Assembly (NCBI GenBank): GCA_937916355.1
Contig: CALFTM010000027.1
Span: 1 to 47,065, forward strand
Origin: an uncultured Bacteroidales bacterium
GTDB taxonomy: Bacteria > Bacteroidota > Bacteroidia > Bacteroidales > Paludibacteraceae
Length of the DNA: 47,065 nt
Direction: 5' to 3'
Made by a program: the position numbers and the translations under genes. Position 1 is the stretch's first letter; each line of letters opens with the position of its first letter. The notes below the pieces were generated by a model. That model did not search any database. It saw only the letters and a program-made list of their open reading frames with translations, and was not told the DNA's origin. Shown one piece after another: positions 1 to 7,391 of the stretch.

Positions 1-26
1 AAAACCGGGCGGAATATGTATTCTTT

Positions 27-893
27 TTATACGGAGAATCCCCATCTTCTTTCCCAGGAAGTCTCTTCACCGGGCTCCAGATCAATGGGAGCAAATGTAT
101 AGGTGTCAAATTCCATAAACTGACCATACTGATTTTTCACAGTATTTTTTGCCACCATTACATTTTCAATACGAATTCCGTGACTGCCAGCCACATAGAC
201 TCCCGGCTCATTGGTAATGTCCATTCCGGCCTCAAGGGGAACCTCAATAAATGTGTCGCTATATTTCCAACGCATATTCTGGGGGCCTTCATGCACATTT
301 AAAATATACCCCACACCATGTCCCGTACCGCATTGATAATCAATATCCACATCCCAAAGGGGTTGTCGGGCCAAAATATCCAAATTTCTTCCGGTGCAGC
401 CGTAAATCCATTTTGCATGACTCAGCTGCAGCATGCCGGCTGCCGTTAAAGTATAATGCTTCTTGATCTCATCGGAAATCTCTCCCAACACAATGGTTCT
501 GGTAATATCCGTGGTACCTCCCATATACTGACCACCAGAGTCAACCAGCAACATTCCTTCCGGAGCAAGAACTGCTTGATTCTCCGGTGTCGGATCATAG
601 TGCATCATAGCCGCATTTTCTTTATATGCAGATATGGTAGGAAAAGAAAGATCCAAAAATTCCGGAATCTGTCTTCTGTATTCTTCCAGTTTATCCGCCG
701 CCATGATCTCGGTAATCTCTATCTTACCGATATTTTTTTTCAGCCAGTAAATAAAACGAGTAACCGCTGCACTATCTTTTAAGTAAATTTCTTTCATATT
801 GGCAAGTTCTATCGGATTCTTGACCGCCTTTAAAGCAAAGGCGGGATCGGGTCTTAAAATAACCTTTGCATTCTTCAAATGCTTCCCAGCCAA
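27..893 (-). pseudogene. Truncated Xaa-Pro aminopeptidase (M24 family), C-terminal part only
   Basis: The frame encodes the catalytic 'pita-bread' domain of an M24B Xaa-Pro aminopeptidase, which removes N-terminal residues preceding proline. All metal-ligand motifs are visible: the two Asp in VDSGGQYMGGTTDITRT, the His in GTGHGVGY, and the Glu residues in TNEPGVYV and GIRIENV. The N-terminal half (about 300 residues in full-length homologues) is missing. The only in-frame upstream start is a TTG inside sequence that reads better as another gene, so I treat this as a fragment with no real start. The last 15 or so residues after APIDLE do not resemble the family ending either. The wording resembles Clostridia (Lachnospiraceae) enzymes rather than Bacteroidota ones; this is an impression from memory, not a search. 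Confidence 0.75.
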
Positions 894-1122
894 TGCTCGT
901 CACTGTATATTTTTTACCTTCGAATGTCACGCTTTCTGGAATCTTCACATCGCCTGAAATTTTTGCACTTTGTTGCTTTGAGACCTTCGCTTCGTTACCA
1001 TTTGCAACCTCATACTTCAACGTCTGTCCTTCGTAAGTAAACTCAAACGTCTTGCCTACCTGCGCCTGCGCAAAACTTGTGCAGAACAGTGCGAATAGTA
1101 TGATGTTAAAAATTTTCTTCAT
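861..1122 (-). pseudogene. BspA-like leucine-rich-repeat secreted protein, N-terminal fragment
   Basis: This starts with a good signal peptide (MKKIFNIILFALFCTSFAQAQ), followed by a region typical of Bacteroidota BspA/LRR_5 proteins: a short beta-rich lead-in and then the first repeat, ending in SVTFEGKKYTVTSIGWEAF and EEC. The frame continues past about position 870 into sequence that belongs, in another frame, to an aminopeptidase, and then stops at 772 without further repeats. Normal family members carry many repeats of about 23 residues. The gene is therefore cut at the junction around 861-873. It lies 73 nt downstream of the 2-hydroxyacid dehydrogenase on the same strand. Such proteins are usually surface or secreted adhesins. 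Confidence 0.7.
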
Positions 1123-1195
1123 TGTGATTGATATTTTATATGAGCAAAAAGATTTTATCTTCTATAAAAAGTTTCTATAAATCAAGTCGAGAACA

Positions 1196-2140
1196 TCACC
1201 ACACACAAGTAATCTTTTCTCCTTTAAAAAAATTTATGATATTGCGCGCTGCAAAGCGACTCATATCTATTCGTGCGTCGATGGTGGCAGTGCCATTGTG
1301 CGGAGCAAGCACCACATTGTCAAGTGTCAACAGTTGCGGACAGACGGATGGTTCGTTTTCAAACACATCTAAGCCGGCGGCACGGATAATTTTGTTTTCC
1401 AACGCATAGGCAAGGGCAAGTTCGTCCACCACAGGTCCTCGTGCGGTATTGATGAGAATTGCGGAGGATTTCATTTTTTTTAGAGCATCCGCATTTATCA
1501 AATGGAAAGTTTCGTCTGTCAGTGGAACATTGAGCGAGACAAAGTCTGATACGCACAGAAGTTCGTCGAGCGTAGCGCAATAAATCGCATTGCCAGCCTT
1601 CGTCTCTCTCCGGTTATGGTATACCACCCTCATACCAAAAGCCTCTGCACGTCGAGCGATAGACTTCCCTATTCTACCCAGCCCTACGATGCCGATCGTC
1701 TTTCCGTACAGTCCTACACCGAGATTTTCCATCACACCCCATTTTAGTCCGGAGGTAGCATCACGCAGTTTCCTATCACACTCCGCCACCCGTCTTGCGG
1801 TCGCCAGCATCAGTGCGAAAGCCATTTCGGCAGTAGGTTCCACAACCGGGTCGGGCGTATTGGTCACCATCACACCCTTCTCTCTCGCATATTCAAAATC
1901 GACATTATTGAAACCGACACCAAAATTTGAGATTATTTTAAGTTCTTTTCCTGCATCAATAATTTCTCTATCAACTACAAAATTGAACATCGACAAAAGT
2001 GCGTCGCAGACACCTATTTTTTCCAACACCTCAATTTTAGAGAAAAAATCAGTTTCAGGAAAAATCAGTTCAAACTCCTCCATCAACTCCACAAACCCCT
2101 CCCGAGGCAGATTATAAGTGATTAAAATCTTTTTCTTCAT
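1196..2140 (-). CDS. D-isomer-specific 2-hydroxyacid dehydrogenase
   Basis: This 314-residue NAD(P)-dependent reductase belongs to the D-2-hydroxyacid dehydrogenase family (glyoxylate/hydroxypyruvate reductase, D-lactate and phosphoglycerate dehydrogenase relatives). The Rossmann motif GLGRIG is at residues 153-158. The catalytic triad is visible as Arg234 (NTARGP), a Glu in DVFENEP (261-263) and His281 (APHNG). Length is normal and there is no C-terminal ACT domain, so it is not a classical SerA. Substrate cannot be told from sequence; glyoxylate, hydroxypyruvate or another 2-keto acid is plausible. A TATCTTTG promoter element lies about 90 bp upstream, just behind the gap terminator, so it is probably transcribed on its own. 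Confidence 0.85.
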   Translation of the reverse strand: MKKKILITYNLPREGFVELMEEFELIFPETDFFSKIEVLEKIGVCDALLSMFNFVVDREIIDAGKELKIISNFGVGFNNVDFEYAREKGVMVTNTPDPVVEPTAEMAFALMLATARRVAECDRKLRDATSGLKWGVMENLGVGLYGKTIGIVGLGRIGKSIARRAEAFGMRVVYHNRRETKAGNAIYCATLDELLCVSDFVSLNVPLTDETFHLINADALKKMKSSAILINTARGPVVDELALAYALENKIIRAAGLDVFENEPSVCPQLLTLDNVVLAPHNGTATIDARIDMSRFAARNIINFFKGEKITCVW

Positions 2141-2228
2141 TGTTTCAACAACTTTAATTCCACAATAATCCTTTTTTCAAAAAAATTTAAAAAAACGAAA
2201 AGAACATTCAATTCCATTTACGATGCGA

Positions 2229-2236
2229 CAAAGATA
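2229..2236 (-). promoter_or_regulatory. Bacteroidota -7 element (TATCTTTG)
   Basis: Exact match on the minus strand to the TAnnTTTG -7 consensus of the primary sigma factor of Bacteroidota. It would give a leader of about 80 nt for the 2-hydroxyacid dehydrogenase. No clear -33 TTTG is seen at the expected spacing. Confidence 0.4.
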
Positions 2237-2247
2237 CAAAAAAGTAC

Positions 2248-2280
2248 ACAAAAAAGGGTCGAACCAAAGTCCGACCCTTA
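2248..2280 (-). terminator. Rho-independent terminator of gap
   Basis: On the minus strand AAGGGTCG (2279-2272) pairs perfectly with CGACCCTT (2261-2254) around a 10-nt loop, and a run of six T follows. It sits about 20 nt after the gap stop codon. Confidence 0.85.
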
Positions 2281-2300
2281 AATTGTCTATCAAAAATAGA

Positions 2301-3329
2301 TTAGCAGTTTTCTGCGAAGTACTTGATAGTTCTAACCATTTGAGAAGTGTAAGAGTTCTCGTTGTCGTACCAAGAAACTACTTGAACTTGGTAAGTATCG
2401 TCGTCGATCTTAGAAACCATAGTTTGAGTAGCGTCGAACAAAGAACCGAACTTCATACCGATAACATCAGAAGAAACGATTTCGTCCTCAGTGTATCCGT
2501 AAGACTCGTTAGCAGCAGCCTTCATAGCAGCGTTGATACCTTCCTTAGTAACGTCTTTACCCTTAACAACAGCAACCAAGATAGTAGTTGAACCAGTTGG
2601 AGTAGGGATACGTTGAGCAGAACCGATCAACTTACCGTTCAATTCAGGGATAACCAAACCGATAGCCTTAGCAGCACCAGTTGAGTTAGGAACGATGTTT
2701 TGAGCACCTGCACGAGAACGACGAAGATCACCCTTACGTTGAGGTCCATCAAGGATCATTTGGTCACCAGTGTAAGCGTGGATAGTTGACATGATACCTG
2801 ATTGGATAGCAGCATACTTGTTCAAAGCGTCAGCCATAGGAGCCAAGCAGTTAGTAGTACAAGAAGCAGCAGAGATAATGTTATCGTTCTTAGTCAAAGA
2901 CTTGTGGTTTACGTTGTAAACGATAGTTGGAAGGTCGTTTCCTGCAGGAGCAGAGATAACAACTTTCTTAGCACCAGCGTTGATGTGAGCTTGTGCCTTA
3001 TCCTTTGCACAGTAGAAACCAGTACATTCCAATACAACGTCTACGTTGTACTTAGCCCAAGGGCAGTTATTTGCGTCAGCTTCTTTAGAAATCTTGATCT
3101 CTTTACCGTCTACGATGATTGAATCTTCTGTAGCCTCTACAGTGTGCTTTCCTTCACCGAATTTTCCAGCGAAACCACCTTGTGCAGTATCGTACTTCAA
3201 AAGGTGAGCCAACATCTTAGGGCTTGTCAAGTCGTTGATAGCAACAACTTCATAACCATCTGCCTCAAACATTTGACGGAATGCAAGACGACCAATACGT
3301 CCGAAACCATTAATAGCAACTTTTACCAT
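2301..3329 (-). CDS. gap: Glyceraldehyde-3-phosphate dehydrogenase, type I
   Basis: Cytoplasmic glycolytic enzyme converting glyceraldehyde 3-phosphate, NAD+ and phosphate to 1,3-bisphosphoglycerate. The 342 residues match the family length. NAD-binding GFGRIGR is at residues 8-14, the nucleophile Cys157 lies in SAASCTTNCLAP, the base is His184 (HAYTGD), and the phosphate-site sequence NIVPNSTGAAKAIG is present. An Asp at position 33 favours NAD over NADP. Codon choice is strikingly uniform compared with neighbours, as expected of a very highly expressed gene. A strong terminator follows. Upstream on the same strand are two tiny lipoprotein ORFs and a good promoter at 3755-3786, so gap may be read from that promoter or from a start I cannot recognise in 3330-3450. 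Confidence 0.97.
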   Translation of the reverse strand: MVKVAINGFGRIGRLAFRQMFEADGYEVVAINDLTSPKMLAHLLKYDTAQGGFAGKFGEGKHTVEATEDSIIVDGKEIKISKEADANNCPWAKYNVDVVLECTGFYCAKDKAQAHINAGAKKVVISAPAGNDLPTIVYNVNHKSLTKNDNIISAASCTTNCLAPMADALNKYAAIQSGIMSTIHAYTGDQMILDGPQRKGDLRRSRAGAQNIVPNSTGAAKAIGLVIPELNGKLIGSAQRIPTPTGSTTILVAVVKGKDVTKEGINAAMKAAANESYGYTEDEIVSSDVIGMKFGSLFDATQTMVSKIDDDTYQVQVVSWYDNENSYTSQMVRTIKYFAENC

Positions 3330-3454
3330 TTTTATTATATTATTACGTTAAACAATATTCTCGTTATTTATAATTTTTCCGAAAAGAACTTCAAGTAGCA
3401 ACTTCAAATCCCTCGAATGCTTTCCTTACTATCAGACAGCAAAAGAAACTCCCA

Positions 3455-3538
3455 TCAGAAGCACCCACACCCCGACTTGCACGAAGCCATCATGAGAATA
3501 ACTACTATGAGAGTTACTACTATCTTATAATATTTCAA
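3455..3538 (-). CDS. Candidate 27-residue lipoprotein with Cys-rich end
   Basis: A TTG-initiated frame reads a hydrophobic stretch (YYKIVVTLIVVILMMASC) followed by KSGCGCF and a stop. The MASC segment is a credible lipobox, leaving a mature peptide of only eight residues with three cysteines. It begins 8 nt after the stop of the small lipoprotein upstream (3546-3674) and is probably translationally coupled if real. Weak points are the lack of an ATG before the hydrophobic segment (a second TTG lies two codons further upstream, and the internal ATGs would remove the signal) and the very short length. No function is proposed. Confidence 0.35.
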   Translation of the reverse strand: MKYYKIVVTLIVVILMMASCKSGCGCF

Positions 3539-3545
3539 GCACAAA

Positions 3546-3674
3546 TTACGCATTCTGTTGAATTTCAATAACTTCAGATTGCAAATTTCCATATCCCGGA
3601 CACAATTGTTGCTTACATGCACTCATGGCCAACAACAAAAGAGCCGCAGCTACTATAATTCTAATCGTTTTCAT
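3546..3674 (-). CDS. Small lipoprotein, 42 residues
   Basis: This short frame starts with ATG AAA ACG and encodes a clear lipoprotein signal: a Lys/Arg-containing N-terminus, a hydrophobic core (IIVAAALLLLAM) and the lipobox MSAC with Cys20. The mature part is about 23 residues, begins CKQQLCPGYG and ends in a polar tail. There is no acidic cluster directly after the cysteine, so surface export is not predicted and it probably stays on the periplasmic face. A promoter with both -33 and -7 elements lies immediately upstream (3755-3786), which supports expression. Very small lipoproteins with a Cys-Pro-x-Tyr motif occur in other Bacteroidales as I recall, with no known function. Confidence 0.7.
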   Translation of the reverse strand: MKTIRIIVAAALLLLAMSACKQQLCPGYGNLQSEVIEIQQNA

Positions 3675-3754
3675 CACTGTAATTTTTATAGGTTTTTACT
3701 CATTTTTCTTTTTCCGAATCATCGTCCAACTTACGAAAGACAACTTTCGGTAGG

Positions 3755-3786
3755 CAAATTTACTTTTTTTTCTAATCTTCATCAAC
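3755..3786 (-). promoter_or_regulatory. Promoter of the small lipoprotein (possibly also gap)
   Basis: On the minus strand GTTG (ending at 3783) is followed by a 20-nt spacer and TAAATTTG (3762-3755), matching the Bacteroidota -33 TTTG / -7 TAnnTTTG arrangement. The predicted transcript would begin at about the hairpin CGAAAG-TTGT-CTTTCG (3748-3733), so the leader would carry a 5'-terminal stem-loop that may stabilise it. The -33 element overlaps the end of the DUF4105 gene. Confidence 0.55.
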
Positions 3787-4987
3787 TTTTAGAGCAACTT
3801 TTTTTCGTCATTTGCATTTTTTTCAAGAAATCAACTCTTTGCAACTGGAATAGACAGCAAAGAGACATGACGAAAGAGAAGATAATTGTCGGAAAATTAA
3901 AATCCTGTGGCAACATCCATCCGCCCAAGGCGACGACCAATGACATCAGCAAAAGAAGCAGAACCAACCCTTTATAAAATTGGGTGTGCCTAACCCTCGT
4001 GTGGGAAAGCACGGGCACCAACAACTGCATTGGATTCGTCCACAATATATTATAATTGGGTGTTACGCAAGGGTGTTCAGAGAAGAAGGTGAGGAAGAAC
4101 ACCAATATTCCCACCAACCCGAACAGGGTGAAGATAATGCTGTCAGGAATGAAATAGAGGTTACTCTTTTTCTTTTTCCATATTCTGAATGCACCCCAAA
4201 GCACAACGAACGCCAACAAAGCCAATGAAACAATCAAAGGGGAATTGACAGGTTGGTCTTCTGTCGTCTCAGGGACTGAGCAGACCATAATTTCTTCTTT
4301 CACCAACGGAGTCCCGTCCTTTCTCCGGGTCTCTTCAAATGACCGCCTCAACTCCATTGGCAAAAACAGCAATCCTTCGTCGGACACCACCTCGTCTGCT
4401 TTGCTGCCTAAACAGAGGTCGATTCCAAACGACAACCATGGCTGATAGCGGCCAGTCAAATCGCGCGTCATGTCCCGATAGGTCTTCGTGTTATTGAAGA
4501 CCGGACGGTCTAATCCTCCTAACGTCTTCTCTATCAAATAATAGGGTCGTGTCGCACAGTTGTCAAAGAAAAAGTTGTAGCGGTAAACTCGATTTTCGGG
4601 CAGTGCATTCTCCATCAAAGCCTGATAGAGGTGCTGCGCCTCCTCTTCCGAAAGGTTCAACACCTGCTCGAACATAAATGCGCCCTTGCGTTCTGCGTCT
4701 CGTATTGCACTGGCTGCGGATTCCCTCGCAAGCCAATAATCGGTTTCGCCTTTGACAAATCTGTAGATGAAACCTTCTCCGAAACTGAACACACCATAAT
4801 TAAACACACGGTCAAAATCATCTGACTGCACCCTAATGGCAGAATGTCCCCACATCGTATAGACTTGAGAGGGGGTTGGTGTGGTAGTTAGCAAACTAAC
4901 TCGCATCGCCGCACTCACCTGCAAGCATGAGAGCAGGAGGGTGAACAACAAGCCGAAATATGCGAAACGTTTTTTTTGAATACTCAT
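3782..4987 (-). CDS. DUF4105 (Lnb-like N-terminal) membrane protein
   Basis: This 401-residue protein has an N-terminal signal or anchor segment (residues 9-26) and then a periplasmic DUF4105-type domain recognisable from LLTTTPTPSQVYTMWGHSAI, the FNYGVFSF segment, and YNFFFDNCATRPYYLIE near residues 137-153. The C-terminal third holds about four hydrophobic segments (near 247-267, 281-302, 336-354 and 360-381) typical of the Bacteroidales form. The conserved His in WGHSAIR and Cys in DNCATR suggest a papain/NlpC-like catalytic arrangement; this is inference from the pattern, and the substrate is unknown. It lies downstream of the small CTD protein on the same strand, 22 nt away, likely in the same transcript. 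Confidence 0.8.
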   Translation of the reverse strand: MSIQKKRFAYFGLLFTLLLSCLQVSAAMRVSLLTTTPTPSQVYTMWGHSAIRVQSDDFDRVFNYGVFSFGEGFIYRFVKGETDYWLARESAASAIRDAERKGAFMFEQVLNLSEEEAQHLYQALMENALPENRVYRYNFFFDNCATRPYYLIEKTLGGLDRPVFNNTKTYRDMTRDLTGRYQPWLSFGIDLCLGSKADEVVSDEGLLFLPMELRRSFEETRRKDGTPLVKEEIMVCSVPETTEDQPVNSPLIVSLALLAFVVLWGAFRIWKKKKSNLYFIPDSIIFTLFGLVGILVFFLTFFSEHPCVTPNYNILWTNPMQLLVPVLSHTRVRHTQFYKGLVLLLLLMSLVVALGGWMLPQDFNFPTIIFSFVMSLCCLFQLQRVDFLKKMQMTKKSCSKS

Positions 4988-5009
4988 TATTATATATTAC
5001 CCATTATTA

Positions 5010-5351
5010 CTACTTGACCACTATCCTTTGGAGATAGTCGCCAACTCTGACGATATAGAAGCCTCGCTTCAAATCGACACTAAAACGACCTTCTGTCGAA
5101 GTCATCCTAAAGACAAGGACATTTTCACCCAACATGTTTTTCACCTCTACGGAAGAGTTCTCCGGAACGTTCGAAATGAAGATCTGTCCACCGTAGAATG
5201 AGATGCTGGGAGCAGATTTCTCCGTCTCCTTGCTTTTTTCCTGTTTTTGATTAGCCTCCCAATTGACCTCCTCCACGCAACCAGTCGTTTGAGAAAAAGC
5301 GACAAGATACGAGAAGAATGCAACTATCAGCAAAACTATATATCTCTTCAT
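5010..5351 (-). CDS. Short secreted protein consisting mostly of a T9SS-type sorting tail
   Basis: The 113-residue product has a signal peptide (MKRYIVLLIVAFFSYLVAFSQ), a charged linker of about 30 residues rich in Lys and Glu, and then a complete C-terminal domain of the Por secretion/type A sorting kind. That domain shows an ISNVPENSSVEVKNMLGENV segment, a central RFSVDLKRGFYIVRVGDY segment and the final QRIVVK. Normally this domain is the last 70-80 residues of a large cargo; here almost no cargo remains. It may be a minimal secreted peptide, a remnant of a larger gene, or a protein that uses the fold for something else. It sits 22 nt upstream of the DUF4105 gene. Confidence 0.7.
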   Translation of the reverse strand: MKRYIVLLIVAFFSYLVAFSQTTGCVEEVNWEANQKQEKSKETEKSAPSISFYGGQIFISNVPENSSVEVKNMLGENVLVFRMTSTEGRFSVDLKRGFYIVRVGDYLQRIVVK

Positions 5352-5418
5352 ATACCTAACTCTTTAATTTCTACAAAAATAGAGTTTAGAGAGCGGGATT
5401 GCAAACTTTTCTCCATTT

Positions 5419-5871
5419 TTATTTCATCTCCACATCTTCTTCATGCTCTTTTATCAGTTTCCGCCACTCGTCGGAAATGACTACAGATGTGCTGGTCTTC
5501 GTATCGAAACCACACATCACCGCATGACAAATAGATTTCACCTTCTGGGTCTTCTGGTCGTACAGCATCTGCACCAACTTCACACTCTTATTCCCCACCT
5601 CATGAATCTTCGTCTTCACAACGATGTCGTCGTCCATGAAAATTGGAATGAAGAAGTCGATGTTCAAATTAACGATGACCAATTCCGCTTCGCTCCAGTC
5701 TATCGTTCCTCTTTTCAAACACTCAAAATATTTGAGTTTCCCGAAATCATAATAATTCAGTTGGACTGCGTTATTGACATGACCCAACAAATCCACATCA
5801 TTGAAACGGATTTGAATCTTCTCTTCGTGGTTAAACTTAACCTGAAGAATATTCTCAATTGTAATTTTCAT
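5419..5871 (-). CDS. Acyl-CoA thioesterase, hotdog fold (4HBT/YbgC type)
   Basis: This 150-residue single-hotdog thioesterase should hydrolyse an acyl-CoA or acyl-ACP thioester in the cytoplasm. The family signature RFNDVDLLGHVNN near residues 22-34 contains the catalytic Asp and the helix start, and it is followed by YYDFGKLKYFE. Length is typical. It lies about 30 nt downstream of the DUF721 gene on the same strand and could be the distal member of the recF-DUF721 transcript. Substrate is not predictable; 4-hydroxybenzoyl-CoA thioesterase is the family name, not a claim about this enzyme. Confidence 0.85.
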   Translation of the reverse strand: MKITIENILQVKFNHEEKIQIRFNDVDLLGHVNNAVQLNYYDFGKLKYFECLKRGTIDWSEAELVIVNLNIDFFIPIFMDDDIVVKTKIHEVGNKSVKLVQMLYDQKTQKVKSICHAVMCGFDTKTSTSVVISDEWRKLIKEHEEDVEMK

Positions 5872-5900
5872 ATTTATTAAACAAACAACACATTATAAGA

Positions 5901-6191
5901 TTACAACAAAACTATCTCCACGACGGCCTCAAAACCTACGTTTTCGTTCAGCTCATTTTTCAACTGTTCTCTTCTCATCACTAAGTCGGATTTCAACATC
6001 GGCGAATCAACTTCCACAAAAAGTTTATCGTTTTTAAAAAAGAGTTGTTTAGTATGGTTCGCCACACTCTCGCCTGCTTTTTCAGGCCATAGTTCCAGCA
6101 CCCTCGCCTCTGCGATCTTCTGCCGAAACTTCTCATCTTTCAACATACTTTTCAGTACAACTCCTATGCGTTGAAAATCCTGCTTCTTCAT
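5901..6191 (-). CDS. DUF721 domain protein (DciA-like)
   Basis: A 96-residue cytoplasmic protein with the DUF721 pattern: an N-terminal LKSMLKDEKFRQKIAEARV segment, LWPEKAGESVANHTKQLFF, then FVEVDSPMLKSDLVMRREQL and a hydrophobic end. DUF721 proteins include DciA, the ancestral loader or companion of the replicative helicase DnaB, and in Bacteroidota a short DUF721 protein regularly follows recF. Here it begins 33 nt after the recF stop, supporting a shared transcript and a role in replication or repair. DciA function is inferred from the family and has not been shown for this short form. Confidence 0.85.
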   Translation of the reverse strand: MKKQDFQRIGVVLKSMLKDEKFRQKIAEARVLELWPEKAGESVANHTKQLFFKNDKLFVEVDSPMLKSDLVMRREQLKNELNENVGFEAVVEIVLL

Positions 6192-6223
6192 CAGACTCTT
6201 TTAGGTTATCACTTAGGGATTTT

Positions 6224-7333
6224 TCACTCTTCCCTACTCTCTTTCAGTTCAATCTCTCCTCCTTTTACAAAATAGAGGTGGTATGGGCAATCCATACTTT
6301 TTAGGATGGAAGACAAATGTTCCCTGTCAGTGTCGGAGACAAAGACCTGCCCGAAGCGGTTGTCTTTAATCAGCCGTACAATCTGGTTGACTCTCTCACC
6401 ATCCAATTTATCGAAAATATCATCGAAAAGCAGAATCGGTTTGACGTTTTTCAGTTGCCTCAGGAAATCAAACTGCGCCAATTTCAGTGCAATCAGGAAG
6501 GTCTTGTTCTGCCCCTGCGAACCAATCTTCCGAATCGGCAGTCCATCCATTCCCATCTCCAAATCATCTTTATGCACTCCGACAGTCGTATATCCTACGA
6601 TAAAATCCTTCTCTCTTTTCGACTTCAGCATCTGAAAGAGCGACTCTCCCTCGGAGAGTTGAGATTTATACGACAACTGCACCTCTTCTCTTCCTAAGGA
6701 GACAATATTGTGAAACTCCTGAAAGAGAGGCAGGAACTTTCCGATAAAGTCTCTCCGCTTCTCATAAATCGCATTTCCATGCAACTCCAACTGCTCCTCG
6801 ATGGTCTCATACAAAAGGTTGTCCCTCACCTCATCACGAATCATCGCATTGCGTTGCGTCACCAAATTCTTATACGCTATCAGATGGCGCAGATAGGGGT
6901 GGTCATATTGAGAGATAAAACCGTCGATGAACTTTCTACGCTCCTCACTACTGCCCATGATGAGTTCCTCATCTGCAGGCGAGACCATCACCAATGGCAA
7001 CAACCCTATATGTTCGGAGAGCTTATCATACTCTTTTTTATCCTTTTTAAACTGCTTTTTCTGACGACGTTTCACTCCGCAATAGACATCCACACTCTGG
7101 TTCTCCACCTGATAATTACCATCCAACATGAAGAAATCGCGTTCTCGCATGATGTTTTGAGAATCCACAGAATTGGAATGACTTTTGCAAAATGAGAGGT
7201 AATAGACCACATCCAGCAGGTTGGTCTTTCCCTCCCCGTTGTTTCCAATGAAGCAATTGACCTTCGGAGAAAGCGACAAATCCGCCTCCTCTATGTTTTT
7301 GTAGTTCAATATCTTCACCCTTTTGAGAAACAT
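6224..7333 (-). CDS. recF: DNA replication and repair protein RecF
   Basis: RecF is an SMC-like ATPase that binds gapped DNA and, with RecO and RecR, helps load RecA. The 369-residue length is right. Walker A is GNNGEGKT at residues 30-37 directly after FLKRVKILNYKNI, the usual RecF N-terminus. The ABC-type signature region is GSQGQNKTFLIALKLAQFD, and Walker B is ILLFDDIFDKLD near residue 300. It stands 58 nt downstream of purC and 32 nt upstream of the DUF721 gene; all read on the minus strand. Confidence 0.96.
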   Translation of the reverse strand: MFLKRVKILNYKNIEEADLSLSPKVNCFIGNNGEGKTNLLDVVYYLSFCKSHSNSVDSQNIMRERDFFMLDGNYQVENQSVDVYCGVKRRQKKQFKKDKKEYDKLSEHIGLLPLVMVSPADEELIMGSSEERRKFIDGFISQYDHPYLRHLIAYKNLVTQRNAMIRDEVRDNLLYETIEEQLELHGNAIYEKRRDFIGKFLPLFQEFHNIVSLGREEVQLSYKSQLSEGESLFQMLKSKREKDFIVGYTTVGVHKDDLEMGMDGLPIRKIGSQGQNKTFLIALKLAQFDFLRQLKNVKPILLFDDIFDKLDGERVNQIVRLIKDNRFGQVFVSDTDREHLSSILKSMDCPYHLYFVKGGEIELKESREE

Positions 7334-7391
7334 CGTCGAATTTTTCAGGGACTAAAGGAAAGGGGACTTTCACCCCTCTCCTCTGATTTTA

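Noticed and set aside
7116..7373. 85-residue minus-strand frame at the start of recF
   Set aside because: It overlaps the recF N-terminus including Walker A in another frame, has no family resemblance and no ribosome site.
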